A DNA stretch of 64,000 bases from Acholoe squamosa (GCA_949317995.1 OX439047.1:49549505-49613504), one strand, 5' to 3'; shown: positions 35,366 through 46,533, counted from the stretch's first letter. Notes: generated by a model not told the origin, from the letters alone. Numbers and translations are program-made.

Positions 35366-36181
35366 CTCTTCCTTTACCAACATATTTTCAGAGCAAATTT
35401 TCGGTTGTTGCAGGTGACATAAGCTTTCAAAAACTGTTGGAATTATGTGGATATTCCAATTAGAAGGGAAATGGTGATGGTTTACACTAGCTCAGTTGAT
35501 CTCAAAATGTATCATTCCGGTTTTCTCTATCTATTTTCATTACTTAGATATATCATCATAAAGATAATGCTCTGATAATAAAATTTAATAATTTAGACAA
35601 ATTTCAAATTGTAATATTTTGGCATTCCATTTATTGATTTTGATGAAATAATTTGCACATTGTAGGAAATACGGAATATTTCTGAATTTTTGGTGCAGGT
35701 TGGATGTAAGAAACATTCTCTAAGGTTGCCATGGCAACCAAAACTAGGCAAAATCAATATTTTTAGCATAATCTGGCATGTCTGTAGCCATGGTAACCAA
35801 CCAAAATGGTCAACAATGCATTAAAAGTCAACAAAAAATGTTATGCCACTTTGTTGAGCATGAAAAAAATGTACAAAGTCGATTTTCACCCAAAGAATTA
35901 TATCATTCGATATTTTTCATGATTTTAGGCTTAAATACAGAGAAAATCTATAAAAAACCTTTATGGATTTTCAAAGTTTCCTCTCAAGTTAGCAAGGCTA
36001 CCATTTAAGAAGTAACAGAGATAGAAACTTATTTTTTTGCAGTCTGTAGAGGACCCAACTCACCCTATGACTATGAGAAAAATCTAGCCATTTCAGTGGA
36101 AATTAAGAAAGTTGCAGGGTATTCAAAATTGGGAAAAATCAGCCCAAACTACGCATAAATGCGTAATCGGTAAAGAAAGAG
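35366..36181. mobile_element. 816-bp TTAA-flanked MITE, piggyBac-like
   Basis: TTAA at 35362-35365 and 36182-36185 flanks inverted ends CTCTTCCTTTACC and GGTAAAGAAAGAG (12 of 13 paired). The right end carries a subterminal palindrome TACGCATAAATGCGTA. It splits the GGATAGGTA region: similar repeat sequence continues on both sides. There is no transposase frame; the 76-codon frame inside (35778-36008) is not recognisable. The TTAA target fits piggyBac-type elements, but the end sequence is not diagnostic. Confidence 0.85.
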
Positions 36182-36185
36182 TTAA

Positions 36186-36540
36186 GAGATAGGCACAGAG
36201 GGTACCTTGTAAGGTGAGCATATTCAAAAGATACATTGGTGCTAGGTAATATCACAGATGTGCCAGTCAAATATGAGGGATGTGCAGAGTTGGGGGATAG
36301 TCACCATGAGGGATAGGTAAAGTGAATGATAGGCAGATTGAGGATAGGTAGACTAATGGTAAAAATGTACAGAGAGAATTAGGTACAAAGGTGAAGGGTA
36401 AACTTTAATCCTTTAAGCCATTTGAGAGAAAACCTAATTAAACTCTAGATGTTTCAAGGGATAGGTAGTATGAGTGACAGGTAGACTAAGGGATAGGCAG
36501 TATGTGGGAGAGGCAGAGCTATACACAGGTAGAGTACTTG
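36186..36540. repeat. Diverged GGATAGGTA-type repeat region, right part
   Basis: GATAGGCACAG, GGATAGGTAAAG, GGATAGGTAGAC and GGATAGGTAGTATGAG are typical units. This continues the block left of the MITE. Confidence 0.65.
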
Positions 36541-36960
36541 TCAGGTTGAGATAGGCACACATTAGGATATGTAGATTCAGGTATTGACTTTGATTAGCAT
36601 GTTGCATCTATAAAAAGTTACAAGCATTTTCAATATAACTTTTGTACATTTTTAAAATATTCTCATCATCAAACCTCCTTTTTAGGTACTTTTGGTCAAA
36701 TTTTGAGAATCAATATCACAAATTTTGGATTCAGCAGGATATTTTGGTATAGGTGGCCCCTTGTTTCCATTTGATATCACTCTGCTAAAGATTCCTGACA
36801 TCTCTATAAACCCCCTTATCCTACATAGGACTCAATACTGAACATAAAAGGGAGCCTACTTTGAAGGGGGGGGGTAGAGGGGGGGGGGTGTTACACTGTA
36901 AAGCTCTGAGTTTCACCTCCTATCTATTGAAGCTTCTTGATAGAATTATGAAACGGCAGG
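36541..36960. other. Non-coding stretch with two G-runs
   Basis: G8-G10 runs at about 36867-36888 separated by TAGA. No gene or repeat unit was seen. Confidence 0.5.
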
Positions 36961-37174
36961 GACACTGGTGCCTACACAACACTGATCAGTCCTAGGGCTA
37001 ATAAAGGGAGGGGAGGTGCCTACACATAGCACTGACCAGTCCTACCGGTGATAAGGGGGAGGTAGGTGCCTACACTCAGCACTGACCAGTCCTCCCGATG
37101 ATAAGGGGGAAGTAGGTCCTGGACAAAGCACTGACCAGTCCTGGGGGTAATAAGGGGTAGGTAGATGCCTGGAC
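36961..37174. repeat. 50-bp tandem repeat, left part (4 copies)
   Basis: ACTGACCAGTCCT starts at 36981 (variant), 37031, 37081 and 37130. Each unit includes AAGGGGGAGGTAGGTGCC or a close variant. It is interrupted by the element at 37175-37825 and resumes after it. Confidence 0.9.
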
Positions 37175-37825
37175 CAGGGATGAAAGTCAACAATGACAAA
37201 AAACCTTGAAAAATGAAACAACTTTAAATGCATTGTATATGCCCTCCAGTCCTATCCATACGTGTGTTACAGGGTTTGTGTGGTTTTGGGAGGGGGTGCA
37301 GTAGGGGTTGTATAAGGATGTAGTTTGTCCTCAAATAACAGGAAAAGCTGTTTTCAAGATGTTGTTCGGATACTAGTAGTGGTGGTTTTGCACAACACGA
37401 CTTATGGTCCAAGTACAATGTTAAATGTATGCAGATAGGTCAAATGGTGCAGGGAATATATGACCAATATAGTTACATGGTGAAAGCATAACGCGCAGAA
37501 AAGAGGTATACTATCCGACACTCTTCTAGCATAGGAACTATAGCTTGCTGCTAAGACTACACTGAAGAGTGGAACAAACACCAATGTAGAGGGGAAAGTT
37601 TTCAAGGAAAAACTTGAGAATCCTTGAAAACCTTGAACTAAATACTGGCATGCTGCCATTGTATGCAGTTTTATGGGACCTGACAGTGTGCATGTATGCA
37701 ACCTCTGGAGGTAATTTTTGACTCCTTTATCCTGTTTTCAAAGGATTTTCAAGAAAACTTATTTTTTCTAAGTGAGTGAAAAAGAACCTTGAAATCAAGG
37801 AAAACCTTCAACTCTTTCATCCCTG
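37175..37825. mobile_element. 651-bp hAT-like non-autonomous element inserted in the 50-bp array
   Basis: The left end CAGGGATGAAAG and right end CTTTCATCCCTG are perfect inverted repeats. CTGGAC directly abuts both ends (37169-37174 and 37826-37831), and removing the element restores a normal repeat unit. The CAGGGATG start is typical of hAT-type elements, but hAT target duplications are normally 8 bp and only 6 bp match here. The interior has AACCTTGAAAA motifs near both ends in opposite orientation and no transposase frame. Confidence 0.88.
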
Positions 37826-37960
37826 CTGGACACAGCACTGACCAGTCCTACCAGTAATAAGGGGGAGGTAGGTGCCTGGACAAAGCACTGACCAGTCCTG
37901 GGGGTAATAAGGGGTAGGTAGATGCCTGGACACTGCACTGACCAGTCCTCTGAGAAAAGG
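37826..37960. repeat. 50-bp tandem repeat, right part (3 copies)
   Basis: ACTGACCAGTCCT starts at 37837, 37887 and 37937, continuing the left part after the inserted element. The last copy decays into GAGAAAAGGGGAGG. Confidence 0.9.
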
Positions 37961-38457
37961 GGAGGCAGGCACCAAGAGACTGGCAGAGAGAGGACTGGTA
38001 GGGTGGCCCTGCTGGTGCCAGCCTCGGCCCATGCCTATCCTACCAGAGGAGGGCAGAGGTATCGGGTAGGGGGTCAGAGCCTGTCCTGGTGCTGGAGGTG
38101 CGTGGTTGCAGTGACAAGTTGGTACTCCTCCTCCATACCTAGGCCTGCAGAAGAAGGAGGAGACCCACACCACAACACACACTCACACACCAAACAGGGA
38201 CGTCGTGGGGCTCATAGGGTGGTGGTGGTGGCTGCTGTTGCTGCTGGCAGTGGTTCTGTGTTGGGGATGGGAGGCGGATATAGAGAAAATGAATTGATGG
38301 GCATGTTGGTGACTGACATTACTGTTTAATGGTTCCACCTACAGTACCACCAGTTAGTATGTGACACATCGGAGTGCTGTCGGAAGGTGTTCAGAGGTTG
38401 TCATATAGTGGCCAGCTCCCTAGTTTTCTATTTCATGTGCTCTTAATAAATACCAAA
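37961..38457. other. GC-richer non-coding stretch
   Basis: Frames on both strands (121 codons minus, 135 codons plus) overlap and have low-complexity composition. No domain was recognised. Confidence 0.4.
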
Positions 38458-38829
38458 ATCACTGTATTGTCTGCAGCTGATGTAACTGTCTTATGTGTAT
38501 ATATGGTATACATATATAGCCAATCACTGTATTGTCTGCAGCTGATGTAACTGTCTTATGTGTATATATGGAATACATATATAGCCAATCACTGTATTGT
38601 CTGCAGCTGATGTAACTGTCTTATGTGTATATATGGTATATAGCCAATCACTGTATTGTCTGCAGCTGATGTAACTGTCTTATGTGTATATATGGTATAT
38701 AGCCAATCACTGTATTGTCTGCAGCTGATGTAACTGTCTTATGTGTATATATGGTATACATACATAGCCAATCACTGTATTGTCTGCAGCTGATGTAACT
38801 GTCTTATGTGTATATATGGTATATAGCCA
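38458..38829. repeat. 59-65 bp tandem repeat, 6 copies
   Basis: ACTGTATTGTCTGCAGCTGA starts at 38461, 38526, 38591, 38650, 38709 and 38772. Length varies because a small TATACATA segment is present or absent near the unit end. The conserved core is otherwise nearly invariant. Confidence 0.95.
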
Positions 38830-39477
38830 CTCTGGGTGATGCTTGACTTGGTCGGAGGCCCACAGCTAAATCACAAAGGTGATGACCAGCTACTAGGTAA
38901 TGTTTGCAGCATCGTGAGGAGATGAGGAAATCACTGCCCATCATTAAAAGGCTGACTGCTGCTGGGAGTGGTACAGGGCAGGCAGAAAGCTGGCAGCCCC
39001 GGCTATAAGAACTAGAAGGGTACGTCTCCAATAGTCTACAGCCTCACAAGGCAATGGTCGCAATGCCGCTACCGCTATGTAAGGCCTCAGCTGTGTCAGC
39101 ACCATTTTATCTCCTCGTAACAATGAGACTTTTACATTACAATGCTACATATCAGTCACTTTGTGTTTGGAGGGTGCGTGGCGTCCACATGAATGATATA
39201 CTACACAATGACTGCAGGACCATTGTCTAGTTGTGGACGGAATCCGAGCAGCAGTAGGGCCCACAATAGGAGAGTTTGTGGAGGAGGGGTGAGGGGCTGT
39301 GGCAGGGGTAGGAGGTCGGTATACGGACTTAGCAGGATTAATTATCAGCTAATTAGATAGTCCCAAAGATTCACTGCGGCCCTCTCTGGGGCTGACTGGT
39401 ACCCATCTGATAGGTCTTATCAGTAGAACTTGCTGGTAACAAGCTCCAGCGATGGCCGCGCCCCTCGGACAACATGC
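38830..39477. other. Non-coding stretch, no gene seen
   Basis: A minus-strand frame (39031-38804) has no recognisable domain and no good splice context. Confidence 0.45.
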
Positions 39478-39479
39478 TA

Positions 39480-39769
39480 CCGTAATCTCCCGCGTATAAG
39501 GCGCATCCTGCGTATAAGGCGCACCCAGAGTTTCAGAATATGGTCAAAAAAATAAAAAATTCCTAACTTTTGTTCTAATGAATGGATTTTCAAAATTCAA
39601 AAAGCTATGTGCTGTTTGGACCCCTGTGACCCTCCTGGACCCCAAATGCAGCAGATGAACTTATATGGAAGTGTAACATATCAAAGGAAAGGTCTTGGTG
39701 TCCCCCTTGTGGATCCAATGAGAACTAACCCCCCCGTATAAGACGCGCCTTATACGCGGGAGATTACGG
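39480..39769. mobile_element. 290-bp MITE with perfect 25-bp inverted ends and TA duplication
   Basis: The left end CCGTAATCTCCCGCGTATAA is the exact complement of the right end over 25 bp, and TA abuts both sides (39478-39479, 39770-39771). The motif GCGTATAAGGCGCA is repeated just inside the left end. This end style (CCGTAAT...TATAAGGCGC) is common in animal MITEs. No coding capacity. Confidence 0.93.
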
Positions 39770-39771
39770 TA

Positions 39772-42700
39772 CCTCGGAATAGTGGTAGGGGTGGCCAGGG
39801 ACAGACAGGAGATGTTAAACTGGCGGTGAGTCTAAGATTCCCTGAGGCTAAGGTGTGATAATGATGTTGGTAGTGGTGCCAGGATCCTACCAGAGAGGGC
39901 TCAAACTGCAGCTCTGCAGGAGTCTGCTCACATGGTAATCCTTTCCTACAGCCACCAAATGGGGACTTACTAAAGGTCTGTTACAGTGCACCCACCACCA
40001 TTTTGTAAAACACAGGTATTTCTTGCGTTAAGGGTACTCACGGAGATTGTCATAATGGTATCGTATCAGAGGTAGTCACAGACATGGTCTGGGGAGATAA
40101 GTGATGACATGGGGTGTGGAGCTTCATGGAGGGTAAGGGCATGGTTTGGACCCCTCCTGTACTTCAGTTAGAGTTCTGATGTTACCAGGACCATTGTGTT
40201 ACTGCTACAGCTCCCACATATGACGCTGCAGGAAACCGGGTAGGATCCAAGGCATTCTGGGTACAAAATGGCCCCGGCACTCACCAATATCATCCATAGC
40301 GCAGCAACCCAGGAGTTTGAATGAACTTGTAATATTGACGTTAGGTTGTGGGATAAGGGCTGGCACCTCTCTTCATATTAGACATCTCCTTTGGGCACTC
40401 TGTGTATCACATTCCTACAGAGATATTAAAAGCCCGGCTCAAATTCTCTCGCACTTTTTGCAAGATCAAAAAAACGTTGTTTTCCATCTGCGTTCCTCAG
40501 CCGACAAAGGGACTTCTGTGTTACATGTGTGTACACATCATTACTTAATTTCTAAGACAGAAGTATTCCTATTACAGCCACACCCAGGGAATGTCATTGC
40601 CTGTGTTCATGTACAACGAAACTGTCTCTCTCCGGAGAGTATTCTACACTAAGTATTTGTTATATCCAAATAAATGTACTTTAGATGCAACGCCTACCCT
40701 TACTTAAACTGTGTAAATCCCCCAATGTCAAAGTTCAAAGGTATTCATAACGAACCCACTTAAAGCCTGATGTATTCTAAAAGCACCTAATCGATGTATT
40801 ATATGCACTCTGCAGTGGATTAGGCTAGAGTTAAAAACCCTGAGTTTAATATAGTCTGAATTAAAAATGAGAAAAGAAGCACTTACCTCTTTGGTTTTAT
40901 CTCCAAGTTATGTAGCTTTCAATTCAGAGAACACAATATCCATCAATCCTCAGTTGATGGATGGGGTCGAGTGTCATGGTACTATTTAGATCTATATAAA
41001 TCCATTTATACGAACAAAGGGAGGTATAGGATATTCCCCATTTCTGTCTCCGGGACATGACATATGACATTGCCTTTTGTCATCTAATATCAATGGAAAT
41101 CAATCATGAACTTCACATGAATTACAAGATGAGGGAGTTAAGAACAGAGAACCTGAAAGTGTAAGTGATATCCTTTTCACTGCGCTGCTGAAAAGGAAAA
41201 CACACCTTGTGTTGCTGAAACACAAACAGTAAGTGAATACAGAGGACAGCATGATGAATAATTAAAGCAAATTTGTTCTTAGATTTGTGAAAGACTGGTT
41301 GTTTAGAATGAGACAGCAGAATGGACCCCGGCACAAAACAAATCGACCCTGGCACAAAACAAGACGATTTGCCAGTCGTTTGTGTGTGTGCGTGTCTGAC
41401 AGAGGGGAGGTTGAGATCAATATCTTGTGTTATATATCTCACTATCGCTGCTGCTACAGCCACCTTGGCTGAGGCTCACTGTGAACGCACGACGTCATTG
41501 GTATGTGTACATACAATTATATATCAGATCATACACTTATTTGTACTGATAAGCATCAAAAGGACATTAGGTTTGGTTCTGTGTGTGTTTTTGTTTTGTT
41601 TTTTATTTTAATGAATTGACATTCGACCATGATTTACTAAATGTTTGCATAACGTTGTGCGTTTACTGAACTGATTGGTCTATTAGTACCTTAGGTAAAG
41701 CTCTCAGCACAGCAAATGTTTTGTATTTTCCTGTACACATATCACAAGACAGAGGTCTTCTTTATACAATCCTGAGCCAAATCTGATTGGGAAAAGGTGG
41801 TTTCTTTTAGGCTAGGACTAACTGCATGTAGAGAGATCTCTCAAACGTAGATTATCATAAGGAATACGCCCGTCTAGTTGTTTTGAACCACAAGTCAGAT
41901 CTACTGTAAACTATCGATGTTTCTAATTATTAGCCTACATGGTCCAATATGCCTGGTATAACATATCAGGAATATGTAGAGCTACCTTTGACGAAAGGTT
42001 GGCTGGAAACAGCGGTTGAAATTACAAATTACCTGAGCTGTGAACCAAAGTACATGTCTCCTATCACAAAATGCTATCATGGAATACAAAATATAATGGT
42101 ACCATGTTATCTGGGTATGTTAGCAAGTCTTAATACTGTTAGTCCTAAACATGCCATGCTCTTATATCTAGAGTTTACCATGCAAATAAATGTTGCTTTA
42201 TATATCTGAAAAATTGCGTCGACCCAGTTATAGACTAATATAGGGCAAATAGAGATAGAAAGTACAAGGATATCAAAGTATTTGATGCTATGGTATGGAA
42301 ACCATACAAAGCTGAGGATATGGGTCGAGTGAATAATGATGGTGTCTAGAATTAAAATTATGCCAAATTGTAATAAAGAGGAGCATTCAGAGAATGAATT
42401 GTCTCTGATCTTGCAGAGATTTCCATGAAGAAGACAATTGCTTGAAAAACGGCATAGCTCTTCTTCTTTATAAGAGAGTGCGCATATCTTCTCATCTTCT
42501 TTAAGTGGGAGTTTTCAAATTAGGCACTTGAAAGGATTGACTAAAATAATTATCAAAGATACAAAATTGAGCAAAAGTCAAATGACTGTTCTTACCAGTC
42601 ATGGAATTCAAATCATACGAGGGACTCTCTGTTTTGTCAGGTGAGATAAAAAATACTACATAAACTAAAAACAGCCATTATAATTACAGAAAATAAAGTA

Positions 42701-43863
42701 AAACAAGGTACATAAAGCTGAGACACGACTAGGGGGGCAAAGCTACAAGACGAACAACTGATGGGGCTAATAATGACAAACACACCCATCCCAAAAATTA
42801 ATCTTTTCCTGGTGATTCTCCTCGTGAAGTTTTCGTCATCTTGCCAAAACCCTTACTGGAAGCAACGGGATCATTCAACACTTTGAAGCGCTACAGTGGG
42901 TCAGGGCATTCAATTTGACCAACGAGCTACAGATGGCTGGGGCGAATGCGGAGAAGAGTTTGTAACTAGATTGTGTTAATGATTAATCTAGCTGATGACT
43001 GATATATCTGAGGGTGCATATAGATGATAGGTAGGTGGGTGGAATACGGGGCACTTACTGTGTACTCCTGCAGGGCCTAATGGTGAACAAGGGACGAGAA
43101 GAACACATGCTTTTAGTACAAGACATCATCCAGTTATCAGTCTGTAAGTGCTTCTATCAAGTCTGCACCGGCCTATAATGGCAGATACCTGTATTAGACA
43201 TTGGCGTGTGGATCCATGTTACTGATAAAGCTTGTATTTATAAATAGGTCTCTGGAATCACAAACTGGTTAGTGGGATGGGGTATCAAAAGATGCAAGCC
43301 ACGATTCTGGTTAATTGGGACATTTTACACGTATTTTCGTGCCTTTATTTTAGTTTGTCATCTGGGGGGCGTCTATATATTGATAGGGTCGTGGTTATGA
43401 TAAACTGGAAATCGAAGCCATCTTCTTTGATTTTAAAGAGTCAGATTCCCTCATACAAATGTCTACTGAATTTGTTTGTAGTTTGTATATAATTACACAA
43501 AACGCAATATTACAGTCACCATGATAATTGATTAGGTTACTTATTCTGTTATTTCACCAACCAAAGCACATTTGACATCTGTGGTGAAATTAGAACACAT
43601 CATCACACCACAGACTCCACACTAACCATCACTGCAGACAAGTCACTCTGTGTATGACATCATGAGACACACATTGCATCTTAATGTTAAATTATACAAT
43701 CAGGAAAACTGATACCAAAATACTAAAATAGAAAATTAGTTCAACTAAGGATACAAAACAGATATCTTCCATTTCTGTTCATTTTTTTTCTAACTTTTAG
43801 TATTTTACGTCTAAAACCCCTGAGGTATGGGTCTAGGTGAGGTCTGATACTGGAGATAACGTA
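39772..43863. other. Non-coding stretch, no gene seen
   Basis: Frames up to 113 codons (40317-40652 plus, 41463-41122 minus) show no recognisable domain. A small direct repeat, GGCACAAAACAA, lies at about 41332 and 41351. No CASK exon was found here despite looking for conserved L27 and PDZ motifs by eye. Confidence 0.45.
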
Positions 43864-43940
43864 ATTGGCATAAACTCCCAATAAGTTTATAGATCGTGTA
43901 TAAGCTGTGGCTTATACAAGGGAGTTAACGATATGCCAAT
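43864..43940. other. Imperfect long hairpin
   Basis: The outer arms ATTGGCATAAACTCCC and GGGAGTTAACGATATGCCAA pair with bulges. An inner perfect 9-bp stem TGTATAAGC/GCTTATACA has a 4-base loop. It could be a decayed foldback or an RNA hairpin. Confidence 0.7.
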
Positions 43941-44567
43941 ATGGTGTTTGTTGTCTTTGTGTAGTCTAATTGATAACTGTAACTGATGTCCTTTCTGCTG
44001 TTCTTTTGAGTTAAAGAATTTAAAAATACAAAACAGAGAGGTAATTAACTAAACCTGAGTAGAAAGTATAAGTGGCCAGGCTGTAGGTGATGCAGACCTT
44101 ATGCTCCCCCATCTCCCAGTACCTTCAGTGTGCCTGAGGGCACTCGTTAGGGCCCCCTAGTGTCCCCCAAACAATCTTATTTACCCTGCCACTGGGAGCC
44201 AATCACTGGCCACACACCAGAAAGGATTGACATTTCAGCAGGTAACGACCTCACACATTCTCCATTGAATTCTGATGTCGTGTCCTGTCTACACTCCCCA
44301 ATACTTGGGTAAATGTGCGTGGAGAGTCGTAGAGTGATGTTACTAATGTGTCTGTGTGTGGTGAGGAAAGCCCTGACCTTGGCACTACCATGGAGCGGGG
44401 TGACAGTGCTGCCAACACATAGCTTGTAAAAGCCTTAAATGCCATTAGCCATTTTTGATACTTTCTATAACATTATGAGAAGGTTCAACAGAATGCCTTT
44501 GAAGTAGGTGATTCACTGTCATCTAACGGCATCGGAAAATTACAGGTTGTGGAGAGATTTGTTTGTT
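43941..44567. other. Non-coding stretch, no gene seen
   Basis: No coding signature, array or transposon ends. Confidence 0.5.
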
Positions 44568-44785
44568 TGTTTGTTTAGTTTTACGTCTGGGGGGGGGGGC
44601 CATCGAGGAACTCAGACATTCAAGGGTTCCTTTCTTTTCTTTTCGGACAGGTATTTATATGCTGCTTGCCCGACACAGCAGTGACCTAATCTATGAATGA
44701 CCGAATCTATGAGATGAATGACCGAATCTATGAGGAGGGTTGAGGGGGAAAACCGCTACCGGGGCTTCATTCCCCTACTCTTTTC
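44568..44785 (+). mobile_element. Dispersed repeat family B, copy 2
   Basis: The head (GTTT)n then AGTTTTACGTCTGG and a G-run are followed by TCGGACAGGTATTTATATGC, TGAATGACCGAATCTATGAG (doubled) and CTACCGGGGCTTCATTCCCC. It matches 25957-26150. The head design, a tetranucleotide run plus TTTTACG, parallels that of family A. Confidence 0.82.
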
Positions 44786-45468
44786 GAAGGATAGCAAGTG
44801 TTCTTTTATTTGCCTGGTCCCATAGGCAGGGCCAGACAAACCATGGCCTTTGATCACTCAGACGTGGTTCACTGAGGGGGAATCCCATGGAAAAAGACAA
44901 GCATGTAGACCCAGGCCCATGCATATGGACACCAGCTGCCCACATGCTCACCCCAAGCTACAAGAAACCCCAGCTTTGTCGCCTTTTACAAATCTGGTAT
45001 GCCCACTGTCAGTATGGAAGGAGATTTCTCCTTGTGGACTCCCAATGAAGTTATTCTGCTCCTCCATGCCCTCACATGAAGGTCCCACTCCACAGGGGGA
45101 GGTTGTGGAGAGAAGAGGATGTGTAGAGGTCATTGTATTCTACAATTCAGCGGTTAAGGAGCTAAGACACAAACGGAAGCTATGTTTTGGTGAGTCTGTA
45201 CACATGATAGAGTTTAGACAACAGTCTACTGGTGGAGACTACGTTAAATGTAGTTGTGACAGTGACTTTGGTGGTGGTTTTGGGTTGTTTGTGTGATTTT
45301 GAAATGATTATTTTACCTTTTAATAGAGTATAGATATAGAAAGCTAATGACAAGAGGACTGTCTCTCTTTCCATCTTTCCATCGATCTAATACCTAAAAG
45401 TATGTGATTTTCAATAGAATTACCTCTTTTTACACTAGAACTGTTAGAAGATGAAATATTTTACTTAC
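44786..45468. other. CASK intron or flank, no exon seen
   Basis: A 148-codon plus-strand frame (44850-45296) lies on the opposite strand to CASK, has no recognisable domain and no supporting signals. The intron following the exon at 45591-45469 starts here with GTAAGT on the minus strand. Confidence 0.45.
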
Positions 45469-45591
45469 CCGTATCCAGGGATGCGCTAGTGCCTCTTCAA
45501 TGGTAATCCGGCGCTCGGGATCAAGTTCTAGTAGGCGGTGGACAAGGTCTCGTGCATCCTCCGACACTGACTCCCATTGACGGCCCTGGAG
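45469..45591 (-). CDS. CASK: CASK exon: end of the CaM-kinase-like domain
   Basis: On the minus strand, an acceptor TTAAAG at 45592 opens a 123-base, phase-0 exon of 41 codons, closed by a perfect GTAAGT donor at 45468. It reads LQGRQWESVSEDARDLVHRL and continues to RITIEEALAHPWIR. This is kinase subdomains X-XI, including the invariant Arg of the LDPxxRI motif and the HPW motif. Joined to the previous exon, the length matches vertebrate CASK with no gap (GAYQ-LQGRQW against GKYKMNPRQW). It corresponds to about human residues 237-277. The next CASK exon, leading to the CaM-binding helix, was not found downstream. Family assignment rests on the combined four exons. Confidence 0.92.
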
Positions 45592-46506
45592 CTTTAAGCA
45601 CAAATACAATTCACTTACAGACACAGACACACAAAGAGAATGAATTGAGTGCATATGTGCCCATTATATTTTATCTATACAGAAGACAGCCTCTGCCTGA
45701 CATCTGCCACATTTGCAAATAAATTCCTTTAAAGGGCTATTGAAATAAGAACTTTTTGGCGACCTTAGGTGAGTAAAGCCAGGAAAAAGACAAACCTCTT
45801 TCTCATACGCCATCGTAAATAAAAACGTCATTTGATTCAACTTTCTGATATAAATATACTTAAAAAAATGAACAAAGTAGTTATGTTTCAGTTTGGTATC
45901 AAGTGAAAGCTTACCTGGTAGGCACCACGTGCTATCATGTCTACAGCTTACCTGGTAGGCACCACGTGCTATCATGTCTACAGCTTACCTGGTAGGCACC
46001 AAGTGCTATCATGTCTACAGCTTACCTGGTAGGCACCATGTGCTATCATGTCTACAGCTTACCTGGTAGGCACCACATGCTATCATGTCTACAGCTTACC
46101 TGGTAGGCACCACATGCTATCATGTCTACAGCTTACCTGGTAGGCACTATGTGCTATCATGTCTACAGCTTACCTGGTAGGCACCACATGCTATCATGTC
46201 TACAGCTTACCTGGTAGGCACTATGTGCTATCATGTCTACAGCTTACCTGGTAGGCACCACATGCTATCATGTCTACAGCTTACCTGGTAGGCACCACGT
46301 GCTATCATGTCTACAGCTTACCTGGTAGGCACCACATGCTATCATGTCTACAGCTTACCTGGTAGGCACCACGTGCTATCATGTCTACAGCTTACCTGGT
46401 AGGCACCACATGCTATCATGTCTACAGCTTACCTGGTAGGCACCACATGCTATCATGTCTACAGCTTACCTGGTAGGCACTATGTGCTATCATGTCTACA
46501 GCTTAC
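45592..46506 (-). other. CASK: CASK intron, 915 bp, mostly tandem array
   Basis: Bounded by GTAAGC at the 5' side (46506) and a TTAAAG acceptor at the 3' side. About two thirds of it is the 37-bp array described separately. The rest is AT-rich unique sequence. Confidence 0.85.
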
Positions 46507-46533
46507 CTGGTAGGCACCACGTGCTATCATGTC
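45905..46533 (-). repeat. 37-bp tandem array duplicating a CASK exon end and splice donor, 17 copies
   Basis: ACCTGGTAGGCACC recurs from 45913 to 46505 at exactly 37-bp steps, giving 17 copies. In gene orientation each unit is the last 27 bases of the exon ending at 46507 plus the first 10 bases of the intron, so every unit contains CAG|GTAAGC. The exon-proximal copy is the one in frame with the downstream exon. The copy farthest into the intron continues into the ordinary intron (GTAAGCTTTC). Copies vary mainly at GCACGTGG, GCACATAG and GCATGTGG. 37 is not a multiple of 3, and read-through in the exon frame meets TAG in the second added unit. Confidence 0.97.

Noticed and set aside
37817-38329. 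Overlapping 121- and 135-codon frames on opposite strands
   Set aside because: They are low-complexity, GC-rich and partly inside the 50-bp array, with no protein similarity that I recognise.
44850-45296. 148-codon plus-strand frame near CASK
   Set aside because: Opposite strand to the gene, no recognisable domain, mixed composition and no splice or start support.
45664-45975. Minus-strand 103-codon frame beginning [11 protein letters not shown]
   Set aside because: It is read-through of CASK intron array copies. The start is the duplicated exon end, not an initiation site.
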